Shown: in pieces, positions 36,365 to 47,256 of the stretch
Layout of the letters: the number at the start of each line of letters is the position of its first letter
How positions within the stretch are numbered: the first letter of the stretch is position 1
DNA from: Streptomyces sp. HUAS CB01
GTDB taxonomy: Bacteria > Actinomycetota > Actinomycetes > Streptomycetales > Streptomycetaceae
DNA length: 64,000 nucleotides
Direction: 5' to 3'
Assembly (NCBI RefSeq): GCF_030406905.1
Contig: NZ_CP129137.1
Span: 3,147,001-3,211,000, forward strand
Position numbers and translations under genes: made by a program
The notes under the pieces: generated by a model
Database searches by the model: none
Seen by the model: only the letters and a program-made list of their open reading frames with translations
What the model was told of the DNA's origin: nothing

Positions 36365-36385
36365 CGCACCGAGGACGGTACGGAC

Positions 36386-36430
36386 ACGCGCCCGGGCCGG
36401 GCCCCGTGACGGGGCCCGGCCCGGGCGCGT
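36386..36430. terminator. Bidirectional hairpin terminator
   Basis: A 20-base perfect stem (36386-36405 with 36411-36430) and a 5-base loop gtgac lie between the convergent ABC permease and methyltransferase genes. Confidence 0.9.
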
Positions 36431-36462
36431 ACGGGGCCGGGGCAACGCCCCGGCCCCCGGTC

Positions 36463-37770
36463 TCAGCTGCCCCCCGCCTCCGTCCATCTGCGTGCCCTCA
36501 GCGGCATGCCCGAGTCCCCGCCGTCCCGGCTCTTCACCGCCAGGATCTGGTTGACCCCGATCCTGTTGCGCTCGAAGGCGACGGCCGACGCGGCCATGTA
36601 GAGCCGCCAGATCCGCATACGGCCCGGCGAGGAGTGACGCACCGCCCGCTTCCGGTCGGACTCGAGGTTCGCCACCCAGGCGCGCAGGGTGAGGGCGTAG
36701 TGCTCGCGGAGGGACTCGACGTCGCGGGCCTCGAAACCGGCCTCCTCCAGGATGGACAGGGTCCGCCCGAGCGGTGCCAGCTCTCCGTCGGGGAAGACGT
36801 ACGCGTCGATGAAGTCGTCCACGCGGTAGGCGTCTTCGTCCTGCTCGGGGCGGCGCGCGATCTGGTGGTTGAGGAGTCTGCCGCCGGGCTTCAGCAGGCC
36901 GTGGAGCACGTCGGCGTACTCCCGGTACCGGACGGAGCCGACGTGCTCGGCCATGCCGATGGACGAAATCGCGTCGAACGGACCGTCCTTGACGTCCCGG
37001 TAGTCCTGGACCCGGATCTCGATGCGGTCGGTCAGTCCCTCCTCGGCGATCCGCTTGCGGGCGTACGCGGCCTGCTCCCGCGACAGCGTGACCCCGGTGA
37101 CCCGGGCGCCGTACTCCCGGGCCGCGTGGATCGCCATCGAGCCCCAGCCGCAGCCGACGTCCAGCAGCCGGTCGCCTTCCCGCAGGGCGAGCTTGCGGCA
37201 GACGAGGTCGAGCTTGTCGCGCTGTGCGTCCTCGAGCGAACCCCCGTCCTGCCAGTAGGCGCACGAGTAGACCATCGAGGGGCCGAGCACCTGCTCGTAG
37301 AACGCGTTGCCGACGTCGTAGTGGTGGCTGATCGCCTGCCGGTCGCGCGACCTCGTGTGCAGCGGGCCCCGGCGGCCCGCGATCTCCTCCGCGGGCGGCG
37401 GCACCGGCAGCCAGGAGCGGGGCCCGGCGAGGGCGACCAGCTCCCGGACGGCCGAGCGGACCCGTGGATCGCCCAGTGAGCGCAGCCCGGGGCCGGGCTC
37501 GGAACGCTCCCAGATCAGCCCCGCGAGTGCCCCCAGGGCCTCGTACAGATCGCCCTCGACGTCGATCTCCCCGGCCACCCAGCCGCGGGCCAGGCCGAGT
37601 TCGCCGGGCTTCCACAGCAGCCTGCGCAGGGCGCGTGGGTGCCGGACGACGAGGACCGGGCCCTCGGCGGGACCGGACTCGCTTCCGTCCCAGGCCCTGA
37701 GGCGGACCGGGGGCGGTGCCCCCAGCAGTTCCTCGGCGAGAGCGGTGAGCCGCGAAGCGGCATCGGCCAT
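36463..37770 (-). CDS. Cyclopropane-fatty-acid synthase-like SAM methyltransferase
   Basis: The 435-residue protein has an N-terminal CFA-type helical domain, then HHYDVGNAFYEQVLGPSMVY, the classical entry to the catalytic domain. The SAM-binding motif I is RLLDVGCGWGSMAIHAAREY. SIGMAEHVG and FPDGELAPL are further CFA signatures. These enzymes methylate or cyclopropanate unsaturated membrane lipids. The ATG at 37770 has GGAGGTG seven bases upstream. It has its own upstream region, separated from ndh by a strong terminator. Confidence 0.9.
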   Translation of the reverse strand: MADAASRLTALAEELLGAPPPVRLRAWDGSESGPAEGPVLVVRHPRALRRLLWKPGELGLARGWVAGEIDVEGDLYEALGALAGLIWERSEPGPGLRSLGDPRVRSAVRELVALAGPRSWLPVPPPAEEIAGRRGPLHTRSRDRQAISHHYDVGNAFYEQVLGPSMVYSCAYWQDGGSLEDAQRDKLDLVCRKLALREGDRLLDVGCGWGSMAIHAAREYGARVTGVTLSREQAAYARKRIAEEGLTDRIEIRVQDYRDVKDGPFDAISSIGMAEHVGSVRYREYADVLHGLLKPGGRLLNHQIARRPEQDEDAYRVDDFIDAYVFPDGELAPLGRTLSILEEAGFEARDVESLREHYALTLRAWVANLESDRKRAVRHSSPGRMRIWRLYMAASAVAFERNRIGVNQILAVKSRDGGDSGMPLRARRWTEAGGS

Positions 37771-37910
37771 GGCGCACACCTCCGTGATCGCTGTTTGACG
37801 GAAATGCCCAACACCACGTAAACACCCTCGACGTGCGGACGCAGTCCCCCTGGTGGGCAAATGGACGGCAAAACAGACAACTTCCCCGTACGGAGCGTGC
37901 CCAAAGTACG

Positions 37911-37954
37911 CCGAAGGGGCCGTCCGCACCACGGATGGCGGACGGCCCCTTCGG
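37911..37954 (-). terminator. Hairpin terminator of ndh
   Basis: A 17-base perfect stem (37911-37927 with 37938-37954) and a 10-base loop, 22 bases beyond the ndh stop. Confidence 0.88.
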
Positions 37955-37975
37955 GGGGGTACTACAGCGGGGGAA

Positions 37976-39355
37976 TCAGGACGCCTTGGCCTTCTCCGGG
38001 GCGGGCTGGGCCACCGCCGGGGCCGGCTTGGCGGCCTCGTAGAACTCCTCGCGCGGCGACTCGATCGCGCCCAGCGAGACGACCTCGCGCTTGAGGAACA
38101 TCGCGAGGGTCCAGTCGGCGAAGACGCGGATCTTGCGGTTCCAGGTCGGCATCGCCATGCCGTGGTAGCCACGGTGCATGTACCAGGCCAGCCGGCCCTT
38201 GAGCTTGATCTTGATCTTGCCCATGACGATCATCGCGACGCCCTTGTGCAGGCCGAGACCGGCGACCGCACCCTTGTTGGCGTGGCTGTACTCCTTCTGC
38301 GGGAAGCCCCGCATACCGGAGATCACGTTGTCGCCGAGGACCTTCGCCTGACGCAGCGCGTGCTGGGCGTTCGGCGGGCACCAGGCGTTCTCGACACCGG
38401 CCTTGCGGGCGGCGATGTCCGGCACCTGGGCGTTGTCGCCCGCGGCCCAGATGTAGTCCGTGCCCTGGACCTGGAGCGTCGGCTGGGTGTCCACGTGGCC
38501 GCGCGGGCCGAGCGGCAGGCCGTAGCGGGCCAGGGCCGGGTTCGGCTTCACGCCGGCGGTCCAGACGATGGTGTTGGAGTCGACCTCGAGGCCGTTCTTC
38601 AGCACCACGTGGCCGTCCACGCAGGAGTCCATGGACGTGTTGAGGTAGATCTCGATGCCGCGGGCCTCGAGGTGCTCCTTGCCGTACTTGCCGAGCTTGG
38701 GGCCGACCTCGGGAAGGATCTTGTCCGCGGCGTCGACGAGGACGAAGCGCATGTCCTCGCGCTTGATGCTCTTGTAGTACTTGACCGCGTCGCGGGCCAG
38801 GTCCTCGACCTCGCCTATGGTCTCGGCGCCCGCGAAGCCGCCTCCGACGAAGACGAAGGTCAGCGCCTTGCGGCGGACCTCCTCGTCGGTGGTGGAGTCG
38901 GCCTTGTCCAGCTGCTCGAGGACGTGGTTGCGCAGGCCGATGGCCTCCTCGATGCCCTTCATGCCGATGCCCTGCTCGGCGAGGCCGGGGATCGGGAAGG
39001 TGCGGGAGACCGCGCCGAGCGCGATGACCAGGTAGTCGAAGGGGAGCTCGTAGGCCTCGCCGACGAGCGGCGCGACCGTGGCGACCTTGCGGTCCTGATC
39101 GATGGTGGTGACCCGGCCGGTGAGTACCTCGGCCTTGGGCAGCACACGTCGCAGCGGGACGACGACGTGCCGCGGCGAGATGCTGCCGGCGGCGGCTTCG
39201 GGGAGGAAGGGCTGGTACGTCATGTACGACCGCGGGTCGACGACCGTGACGGTCGCCTCCCCGTACCGCATCTTCTTCAGAATGCGACGAGCTGCGTACA
39301 GGCCTACGTACCCACCGCCTACTACGAGGATCCTGGGACGCTCCGTGGTGCTCAT
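37976..39355 (-). CDS. ndh: Type II NADH dehydrogenase
   Basis: The 459-residue flavoprotein oxidises NADH and reduces quinone without proton pumping. The first dinucleotide site is ILVVGGGYVGLYAARRIL (FAD), the second FVFVGGGFAGAETIGEVEDL (NADH), and IWAAGDNAQVPD is the late FAD motif. The C-terminal part (VFADWTLAMFLKREVVSLGA) is the amphipathic membrane-binding region; an Ala/Pro/Lys tail follows. The ATG at 39355 was chosen at the start of homology. A TGTGAA-N4-TTCACG site 320 bases upstream suggests control by the NADH sensor Rex. Confidence 0.95.
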   Translation of the reverse strand: MSTTERPRILVVGGGYVGLYAARRILKKMRYGEATVTVVDPRSYMTYQPFLPEAAAGSISPRHVVVPLRRVLPKAEVLTGRVTTIDQDRKVATVAPLVGEAYELPFDYLVIALGAVSRTFPIPGLAEQGIGMKGIEEAIGLRNHVLEQLDKADSTTDEEVRRKALTFVFVGGGFAGAETIGEVEDLARDAVKYYKSIKREDMRFVLVDAADKILPEVGPKLGKYGKEHLEARGIEIYLNTSMDSCVDGHVVLKNGLEVDSNTIVWTAGVKPNPALARYGLPLGPRGHVDTQPTLQVQGTDYIWAAGDNAQVPDIAARKAGVENAWCPPNAQHALRQAKVLGDNVISGMRGFPQKEYSHANKGAVAGLGLHKGVAMIVMGKIKIKLKGRLAWYMHRGYHGMAMPTWNRKIRVFADWTLAMFLKREVVSLGAIESPREEFYEAAKPAPAVAQPAPEKAKAS

Positions 39356-39555
39356 GCCATCGAGTATCCACCCCCCTCGGAGGGGGTGCTCGTGAGCCCC
39401 TTCACAAGCATGGGGGGACCCTCTGCTACACTCCGCCGCCCACGTGACCGAGGTCATGGCACGTCACGGGAACCCGGGTGTAACGGGAGACGTTGTGAAG
39501 GCCCGCTGAGCTGGCCCCACGCTCCCCCCGCAAGGTGAACCGGGGCCCTTTTTCA
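39356..39555 (+). ncRNA. Candidate structured transcript and hairpin terminator in the ndh leader region
   Basis: On the plus strand a -10-like TACACT (about 39428) is followed by complementary segments (TGACC-ga-GGTCA at about 39447; ACGTGAC/GTCACG). A GGCCCC/GGGGCC hairpin then runs directly into TTTTT (about 39549-39553). That T-run is unusual in this window. It could end a small RNA antisense to the ndh leader, or be chance. No -35 is clear. Confidence 0.25.
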
Positions 39556-39674
39556 TGTGTACGCAATACGACGGTCACCTGCCGGAGGGCGGGCCGACGG
39601 GCCGAGTTGGACACAAAAACAGGCCCGGCGAGCCCTCTGGGGGCACTTTCGACGGCCGGTCGGGCCCATTTCCT

Positions 39675-39690
39675 TGTGAAGAACTTCACG
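39675..39690. promoter_or_regulatory. Rex-type operator upstream of ndh
   Basis: TGTGAA-GAAC-TTCACG is one mismatch from a perfect 6-4-6 palindrome and fits the known Streptomyces Rex consensus (TGTGAA, N4, TTCACA). It is 320 bases before ndh and 120 bases after the ppx stop. The ndh transcript would then have a leader of nearly 300 bases. Confidence 0.7.
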
Positions 39691-39809
39691 AACTTTCTCG
39701 CGGAGGGCGCGCCGACGGCCGGAAAACGCCCCCGAAAGCCCCGACGCGCCCCCTGCGGCCCTGCGCTCGGGCGAGAGGAGGCGATGGCGTCGAGGGTCGC
39801 GCACGAAGG

Positions 39810-40733
39810 TCACACGGTGGGCGCGCAACTCCACGCGATGCCGTCGAGGATGTCGTGCTCCGAGACGACGACCTCCGGCACCCCGGCCCGGTCCATGATC
39901 GCGAGCAGCACCAGGGCCCCCGCCATGATCACGTCCACCCGTCCCGGGTGCATGACCGGGATCGCGGCGCGCTCGTCGTGGGTGGACCGGATCAGCCGCT
40001 CGGTGATCTCCGCGACCCGGTCCCGGGAGACGCGGGAGTGGTGGATCGCCTCGGAGTCGTACGCGTCGAGGCCCAGGGCGATCCCGGCGACGGTGGTCAC
40101 CGAGCCGGCCAGGCCGACCAGGATGCCCGCCTCGCGCACGGGCACGACCTCCTCCGCCAGGTCCAGCGCCGCCTCGATGTCCGCGCGGACGGCAGCGATC
40201 TCCTCCGGCTCCGGCGGGTCGCTGCGCACATGACGCTCGGTCAGCCGGACACAGCCGATGTCGACGGAGCGGGCCGCCTCGACGTGCCCGCGGCCGATGA
40301 CGAACTCGGTCGAGCCGCCGCCGATGTCCACGACGAGCCGCTCCTCGTGGCCCGGCAGTTCCCTGGTGGCGCCGGTGAAGGAGAACTCGGCCTCCTGGTC
40401 GCCGGTGATCACCTCGGGCTCGACCCCGAGGATGCCGACGACGCCGTCCACGAACTCGTCGCGGTTCTCCGCGTCCCGGGAGGCGGAGGTCGCCACGAAG
40501 CGGATCCTCTCCGCCCCGTGCTCCTTGATGATCCCCGCGTACTCCCGGCAGGCCGCGAAGGTGCGCTCCAGGGCCTCGGGGGCGAGCCGGCCGGTGCGGT
40601 CGACGCCCTGCCCGAGCCGGACGACGGTCATCCGTCGGTCCAGTTCGGTCAGTTCACCGGTGGAGGCGTCCACGTCGGCGATGAGCAGACGGATCGAGTT
40701 CGTGCCGCAGTCGACGGCGGCGACGCGGGTCAC
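39810..40733 (-). CDS. ppx: Ppx/GppA exopolyphosphatase-family phosphatase
   Basis: The 307-residue protein belongs to the ASKHA fold. AAVDCGTNSIRLLIADVD is the first phosphate loop and RLVVDIGGGSTEFVIG the second. FVATSASRDAENRDEFVDGV follows the family pattern. It hydrolyses polyphosphate or the pppGpp 5'-phosphate; it is the short form without the HD domain. The GTG start at 40733 overlaps the DUF501 stop by 4 bases (GTGA). It is last in a divIC-DUF501-ppx run. Confidence 0.92.
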   Translation of the reverse strand: MTRVAAVDCGTNSIRLLIADVDASTGELTELDRRMTVVRLGQGVDRTGRLAPEALERTFAACREYAGIIKEHGAERIRFVATSASRDAENRDEFVDGVVGILGVEPEVITGDQEAEFSFTGATRELPGHEERLVVDIGGGSTEFVIGRGHVEAARSVDIGCVRLTERHVRSDPPEPEEIAAVRADIEAALDLAEEVVPVREAGILVGLAGSVTTVAGIALGLDAYDSEAIHHSRVSRDRVAEITERLIRSTHDERAAIPVMHPGRVDVIMAGALVLLAIMDRAGVPEVVVSEHDILDGIAWSCAPTV

Positions 40734-41308
40734 GCGCCGTCCTCCGCACCCGTGTTCGCGCCCCCGCCCGCGCCGGGGGCCGCGCAGCCCCCCGCTCCGG
40801 CGGTCACGCACGGGCCCTTCGCCCACCACTCCGGGAGCATCGCGATGGCCTCGTCGCCCAGGGGGTTCACCCCGGGGCCGGCCGCGAGCGAGTGGGCGAC
40901 CAGGACGTGCAGGCACTTCACCCGGTCCGGCATGCCGCCGGCGCTCGGGAAGTTCTTCAGTTCCTCGATCTCGTCCCGGCGCCGGATGTAGTCCTCGTGC
41001 GCCGCGCGGTACGCCGCCGCCAGCTCGGGATCGCCCTGCAGGCGCTCGGTCATCTCCTTCATGACGCCGTTCGCCTCCAGCGTGCCGATGGCCGAGGCCG
41101 CACGCGGACAGGTCAGGTAGTACAGCGTCGGGAAGGGCGTGCCGTCCTCCAGCCGCGGTGCCGTCTCGACCACGTCGGGCCGGCCGCAGGGGCAGCGGTG
41201 GGCGATGGCCCGCAGACCGCGCGGCGGGCGGCCGAGCTGCTCCTCGAACGCGGCGATGTCCTCCGCGGTGGGCGGGGTGGGCGCGGTGGTAGGCGGTGGC
41301 GTGTCCAT
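40730..41308 (-). CDS. DUF501 domain protein
   Basis: The 192-residue protein has the conserved DUF501 core: AFEEQLGRPPRGLRAIAHRC, PCGRPDVVETAPRL, TLYYLTCPRAASAIGTLEA, ELKNFPSAGGMPDRVKCLHV. The Cys residues (RCPCG, TCP, KCLH) suggest a metal site. The function is unknown, but the gene lies between divIC and ppx in many Actinobacteria. The tail is Gly/Ala-rich. The ATG at 41308 precedes the first conserved block; translation is coupled to ppx. Confidence 0.9.
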   Translation of the reverse strand: MDTPPPTTAPTPPTAEDIAAFEEQLGRPPRGLRAIAHRCPCGRPDVVETAPRLEDGTPFPTLYYLTCPRAASAIGTLEANGVMKEMTERLQGDPELAAAYRAAHEDYIRRRDEIEELKNFPSAGGMPDRVKCLHVLVAHSLAAGPGVNPLGDEAIAMLPEWWAKGPCVTAGAGGCAAPGAGGGANTGAEDGA

Positions 41309-41345
41309 GGGATGTGTATGTCTCTTCGTCGGTTCCGTGTCTTGG

Positions 41346-41810
41346 CTAGCGTCGCGCGTCGGCGCGGTCCACGCCGTCCCAGACGTTCGAGTACCAGGGA
41401 CGGCCGACACCGGCGTCCTCGGCACGGGGCTTCCGGGCCGCCCGCGGGTCGACCACGATGTACCCGGTCTCGCCGGGCAGGACCATGTGCAGGTGCTCAC
41501 GGGCCAGCCGCATGACGTACGCGTCGTCCTGGAGGCGGGCCTTCTCGTCGCGCAGCCGCTCCACCCGTTCCCGGGCCGCGGCGGCGAGCCGCTGCTGCTC
41601 GGCGATCTCGTTCTGCTGCGACACGTACGCCCGCATCGGATAGGCGAGCGCGACGATCATCGAGCATACGACGAGGGCGAGGAAGGCGGCCCGGCCGGTG
41701 AGCCGGGAGCGGCGGGCCTGGCGGCGGGTCTGCGAACGGTAGACGCGGGCGGCGGTCTGCTCACCGAGCAGCCGCAGCCTGGTCGCGGTGGAGAACCGGT
41801 CCCGGGCCAT
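41346..41810 (-). CDS. divIC: Septum formation initiator, DivIC/FtsB family
   Basis: The 154-residue protein has a basic cytoplasmic N-terminus, one membrane helix (AAFLALVVCSMIVALAYPM), then a coiled coil (VSQQNEIAEQQRLAAAARER, VERLRDEKARLQDDAYVMRL). The short outer domain AREHLHMVLPGETGYIVVDP is diagnostic. It links FtsL and FtsQ in the division complex. In Streptomyces the gene is needed for efficient sporulation septation. It starts after a strong terminator that isolates it from eno. Confidence 0.93.
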   Translation of the reverse strand: MARDRFSTATRLRLLGEQTAARVYRSQTRRQARRSRLTGRAAFLALVVCSMIVALAYPMRAYVSQQNEIAEQQRLAAAARERVERLRDEKARLQDDAYVMRLAREHLHMVLPGETGYIVVDPRAARKPRAEDAGVGRPWYSNVWDGVDRADARR

Positions 41811-41830
41811 CAGTGCGCCTCCCCTTCACG

Positions 41831-41879
41831 TGCGTACGTCCCCGCACACGGTACGGGACCGTGTGCGGGGACGTACGCA
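41831..41879 (-). terminator. Very strong hairpin terminator between eno and divIC
   Basis: A perfect 22-base stem (41831-41852 with 41858-41879) and a 5-base loop, 46 bases after the eno stop. It is the longest perfect hairpin I found in the window. Confidence 0.92.
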
Positions 41880-41924
41880 ACCCGCGACCCCGCCGGAGCC
41901 GGTGCCCGGCGGAGTCGTCCGGAC

Positions 41925-44417
<2,493 letters not shown>

Positions 44418-44435
44418 TCAGACCGTAGACACACG

Positions 44436-44469
44436 TCTCCCCGATGTTCAAAGACGAACATCGGGGAGA
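44436..44469 (-). terminator. Hairpin between the second Rpf gene and the rpfA leader
   Basis: Arms tctccccgatgttc (44436-44449) and its complement (44456-44469) form a 14-base perfect stem with a 6-base loop. It lies 140 bases after the upstream gene's stop and before the riboswitch. It may be a terminator or part of the rpfA 5' region. Confidence 0.6.
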
Positions 44470-44608
44470 AATCGCCCAAATCTGATGGGGCAACATGTCC
44501 GTTTTCGCAGGTGAGAGCCGTGATGGCCGGAGTTGACCGCCGAGCGGCGCCGGTTGACCGGAAGAGACGCTTGTCTCACTCACGCAGAACCGGACATAAG
44601 CACCCGAA

Positions 44609-45553
44609 CTACTCCTTCAACTGCCCCTTCCCCAGGGCCAGATCGAGGCTCTGGCCAGGCAGGATGAGGTCCTCGTCGGAGCCGACGACCTCCCGGTTCG
44701 CCTCGTAGAGGGCGGGCCAGCCGCCGGGCACCTGGTTCGCTTCGGCGATCGACGAGAGGTTGTCGCCGGTGCGGACGACGTACTCATCTCCCGTGGTGGC
44801 GCCGTCTCGTGCCGATCCGTCACCCCGTGAGGCATGACGACCTGATTCACGCTCATCGCCCGAATTGCCCGGCTCATCCCCTTCGGTGGCGGGGTTGCCC
44901 CGGTGCTTGCCGGAGCCCGACTCCGCGGCGGCGGCGCCGGACGCCCCGGCGTTCCCGCCGGAGCCTCCGGCGGAGCCGGCCGCCTCCGAGGGCTCGGACG
45001 ACTCCGACGGCGATCCGGACGGCTCGGACGGGGACCCGCCACCGGCCGGCTCGGCCCCGGCGGGCGAGGAGCTCCCGGCGTCCGGCTCGGGCGAGACGTC
45101 GGCCCCGTCGCCGAACGACGGGTCCTTCACGAGGTCGCCCAGCGGATCGACGGACGGGGTACCGGCGGGCTCGGAGTCACCGGCGGCCAGACCCGTGATG
45201 GCGGCGCAGCTCTGCCAGGCGGCGGCACCCTGGGCGGCGAGCACCATCTCGGCGACGGAGATCTGCTGGGAGCGGTCGGCGAGGTCGGGGCGCGGCGCGT
45301 AGGCGGTGCCGCCGTACGCCTCCCAGGTCTCCTGGGACATCTGCAGACCGCCGTAGTAACCGTTGCCGAGGTTGGCGCTCCAGTCGCCGCCGCTCTCGCA
45401 GTCGGCGACGCGGTTCCAGGTGGCGGTGTCGGCGGCGGAGGCGGACCCCGCGCCGAGCAGCGGGATGGCGATGGCCGATCCGGTCACCCCTGCCGCGACG
45501 ATGAGAGCGGGGGCCTGACGAGGTCGGCGGTGTCGGCCGTTCCCGGACAGCAT
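44609..45553 (-). CDS. Secreted Rpf-like transglycosylase with LysM domain
   Basis: The 314-residue protein parallels rpfA: signal peptide ending ASAAD, Rpf domain TWNRVADCESGGDWSANLGN with catalytic Glu, GYYGGLQMSQETWEAYGGTA, and a C-terminal LysM (EYVVRTGDNLSSIAEANQVP). The linker of about 130 residues is very long, rich in Ser/Gly/Glu/Pro (for example PSEPSGSPSESSEPSEAAGS), and likely spans the cell wall. It probably is a tandem paralogue of rpfA. The ATG at 45553 has GGAAGG upstream. Its own upstream region lacks the riboswitch. Confidence 0.92.
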   Translation of the reverse strand: MLSGNGRHRRPRQAPALIVAAGVTGSAIAIPLLGAGSASAADTATWNRVADCESGGDWSANLGNGYYGGLQMSQETWEAYGGTAYAPRPDLADRSQQISVAEMVLAAQGAAAWQSCAAITGLAAGDSEPAGTPSVDPLGDLVKDPSFGDGADVSPEPDAGSSSPAGAEPAGGGSPSEPSGSPSESSEPSEAAGSAGGSGGNAGASGAAAAESGSGKHRGNPATEGDEPGNSGDERESGRHASRGDGSARDGATTGDEYVVRTGDNLSSIAEANQVPGGWPALYEANREVVGSDEDLILPGQSLDLALGKGQLKE

Positions 45554-45716
45554 GCGGTGTGCCTTCCGTGTGACTACAGAAAACTCCTCAGGTTGTCGTG
45601 GCGGTTGAAACCTCGATGACCCGGAGTCGGGGTGAACGTAGCCGCACTCCAACCTCAGTCACAAGTCGATGCAGCGGAGATCACGTAAAAGTCACAGTCT
45701 TGACTGACCGTCAGAT

Positions 45717-46967
45717 TCAACGAGGGGTGAATTCAACGGGCAGAGTGCGCAATCCGCGCATGATGAGCCCCCCACGCCACCGCAATTCCGACGGATCGAC
45801 CGCAAGCCGCAAGTCGGGCAGCCGGCTGAGGACGGTCGCGAGGGCCGTCTGCCCCTCCAGCCGCGCGAGCGGCGCCCCCAGGCAGTAGTGGATGCCGTGT
45901 CCGTACCCGAGGTGCTGGTTGTCGCGCCGGGCGAGATCGAGGGTGTCGGGCTCCGCGAACCGCTCCGGGTCGCGGTCCGCGGCGGCGAGCACGACGAGGA
46001 CGGGGTCCCCGGCGGCGATGTCCCGGCCGCCGAGCGTCAGCGGCTCGGTCGCGTACCGCCAGGTGGCGAGTTCGACCGGTCCGTCGTAGCGGAGCAGTTC
46101 CTCGACACCGGTGGCGAGCAGGCCGGTCTCACCGGCGGCCAGCGATTCCTGGAGCCGCCGCCGCTGCCCCGGATTGCGCAGCAGCGCGTACATGCCGTTC
46201 CCGATGAGGTTCACCGTGGTCTCGAACCCGGCGAAGAGAAGGATGAAGGCCATCGCCGCGGCCTCGTTCTCGGTGAGGTGCTCCCCGTGGTCGGACGCCT
46301 TGATGAGTCCCGAGATGAGGTCGTCGCCGGGGGCTTCGCGCTTGCGGTGGATCAGGTCGGCGAGATAGCCGCGCATCTTCTTCACGGACCGGGCGACACC
46401 GCCGCGCGGGCCCCCGCCGTGACGGATCATCATCCCCGCCCAGTCCCGGAAGTCGTCCTGGTCCTCGCGCGGGACGCCGAGCATGTCGCAGATGGCGTGG
46501 ATGGGGAGGGGGAAGGCGAACTCGTGGATGAGGTCCGCACTTCCCCGCTGTGCGAAGCCGTCGATGAGTCCGTCCGTCAGCTCCTGGACCCGCGGTGCGA
46601 ATTCGGCCACCCGGCGGGGGGTGAACGCCTTCGACACGAGCCTCCGCAGCCGGGTGTGGTCGGGCGGGTCGATGTTCAGCAGATGCGTCATCAGCTCCGC
46701 CTTGCGCTCCCCCGGGATCCCCGTCTTCCCCTTCGCGTGCGCGGGCTCGTCGTGGTGCGCCGGGTTCTTGCTCAGCCGCTGGTCCGCGAGGGCCTGCCGG
46801 GCGTCCGCGTACCGGGTCACCAGCCATGCCTCCACCCCGCTGGGCAGCCGGGTCCGGTGCACGGGCGCGTGCTCGCGGAGCCAGGCGTAGGCCGGGTACG
46901 GGTCGGTGGCGAACTCCCAGGTGAAGAGCTCGGGGGCGTCGGGGACGCGGGACGGCTGGTCGTGCAT
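45717..46967 (-). CDS. Cytochrome P450
   Basis: The 416-residue soluble monooxygenase has the I-helix LLFAGFETTVNLIGNG (oxygen-binding Thr), the K-helix GVEELLRYDG (ExxR region EELLR), and the heme loop LGYGHGIHYCLGAPLARLEG with the cysteine ligand. The overall pattern fits CYP105/107-type actinobacterial enzymes. The substrate is unknown; no ferredoxin gene is adjacent, so it depends on general redox partners. The ATG at 46967 starts the conserved region. Confidence 0.95.
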   Translation of the reverse strand: MHDQPSRVPDAPELFTWEFATDPYPAYAWLREHAPVHRTRLPSGVEAWLVTRYADARQALADQRLSKNPAHHDEPAHAKGKTGIPGERKAELMTHLLNIDPPDHTRLRRLVSKAFTPRRVAEFAPRVQELTDGLIDGFAQRGSADLIHEFAFPLPIHAICDMLGVPREDQDDFRDWAGMMIRHGGGPRGGVARSVKKMRGYLADLIHRKREAPGDDLISGLIKASDHGEHLTENEAAAMAFILLFAGFETTVNLIGNGMYALLRNPGQRRRLQESLAAGETGLLATGVEELLRYDGPVELATWRYATEPLTLGGRDIAAGDPVLVVLAAADRDPERFAEPDTLDLARRDNQHLGYGHGIHYCLGAPLARLEGQTALATVLSRLPDLRLAVDPSELRWRGGLIMRGLRTLPVEFTPR

Positions 46968-47077
46968 GGGTCGACGTTAACCCGCGCGGGGCCGGTCACC
47001 GGTTCGGCGGACCTCTCCGGATACCCCCTGGGTAGGCTGACCGTACACGCCGGACTCCGTGCCGCATGGGAGCACTG

Positions 47078-47226
47078 ATGAGTGCCGCAGCCGAAGACCG
47101 GCGGGAAGACCAGGACGGCCGGGAGGAGCGGTACGTGTTCCCGGTGCCGCCCCCGGTGGGTGGACGGCGGACGACCTCGACCGGATCAAGGCCGCCGTGG
47201 ACCGGCGGCGCGGACGGCAGGGCTGA
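47078..47226 (+). pseudogene. Short frameshifted gene
   Basis: ATG at 47078 (GGGAG six bases before it) starts SAAAEDRREDQDGREERYVF then PVPPPVG. Near 47158-47162 the good reading continues one base out of phase as WTADDLDRIKAAVDRRRGRQ to a TGA at 47224-47226. The two halves join into a plausible protein of about 50 residues if one base is restored. The first half resembles the start of Uma2-type proteins, but the second does not. It may be a sequencing error or a decayed gene. Confidence 0.4.
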
Positions 47227-47256
47227 AGCGAAGCCGTTCCCGGCCGGGCGCTCCCG

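Noticed and set aside
33815..37825. Very long minus-strand frame opposite the ABC transporter genes
   Set aside because: Shadow frame produced by G/C-ending codons on the true strand; composition is Arg/Gly/Ala/Asp-rich without any domain.
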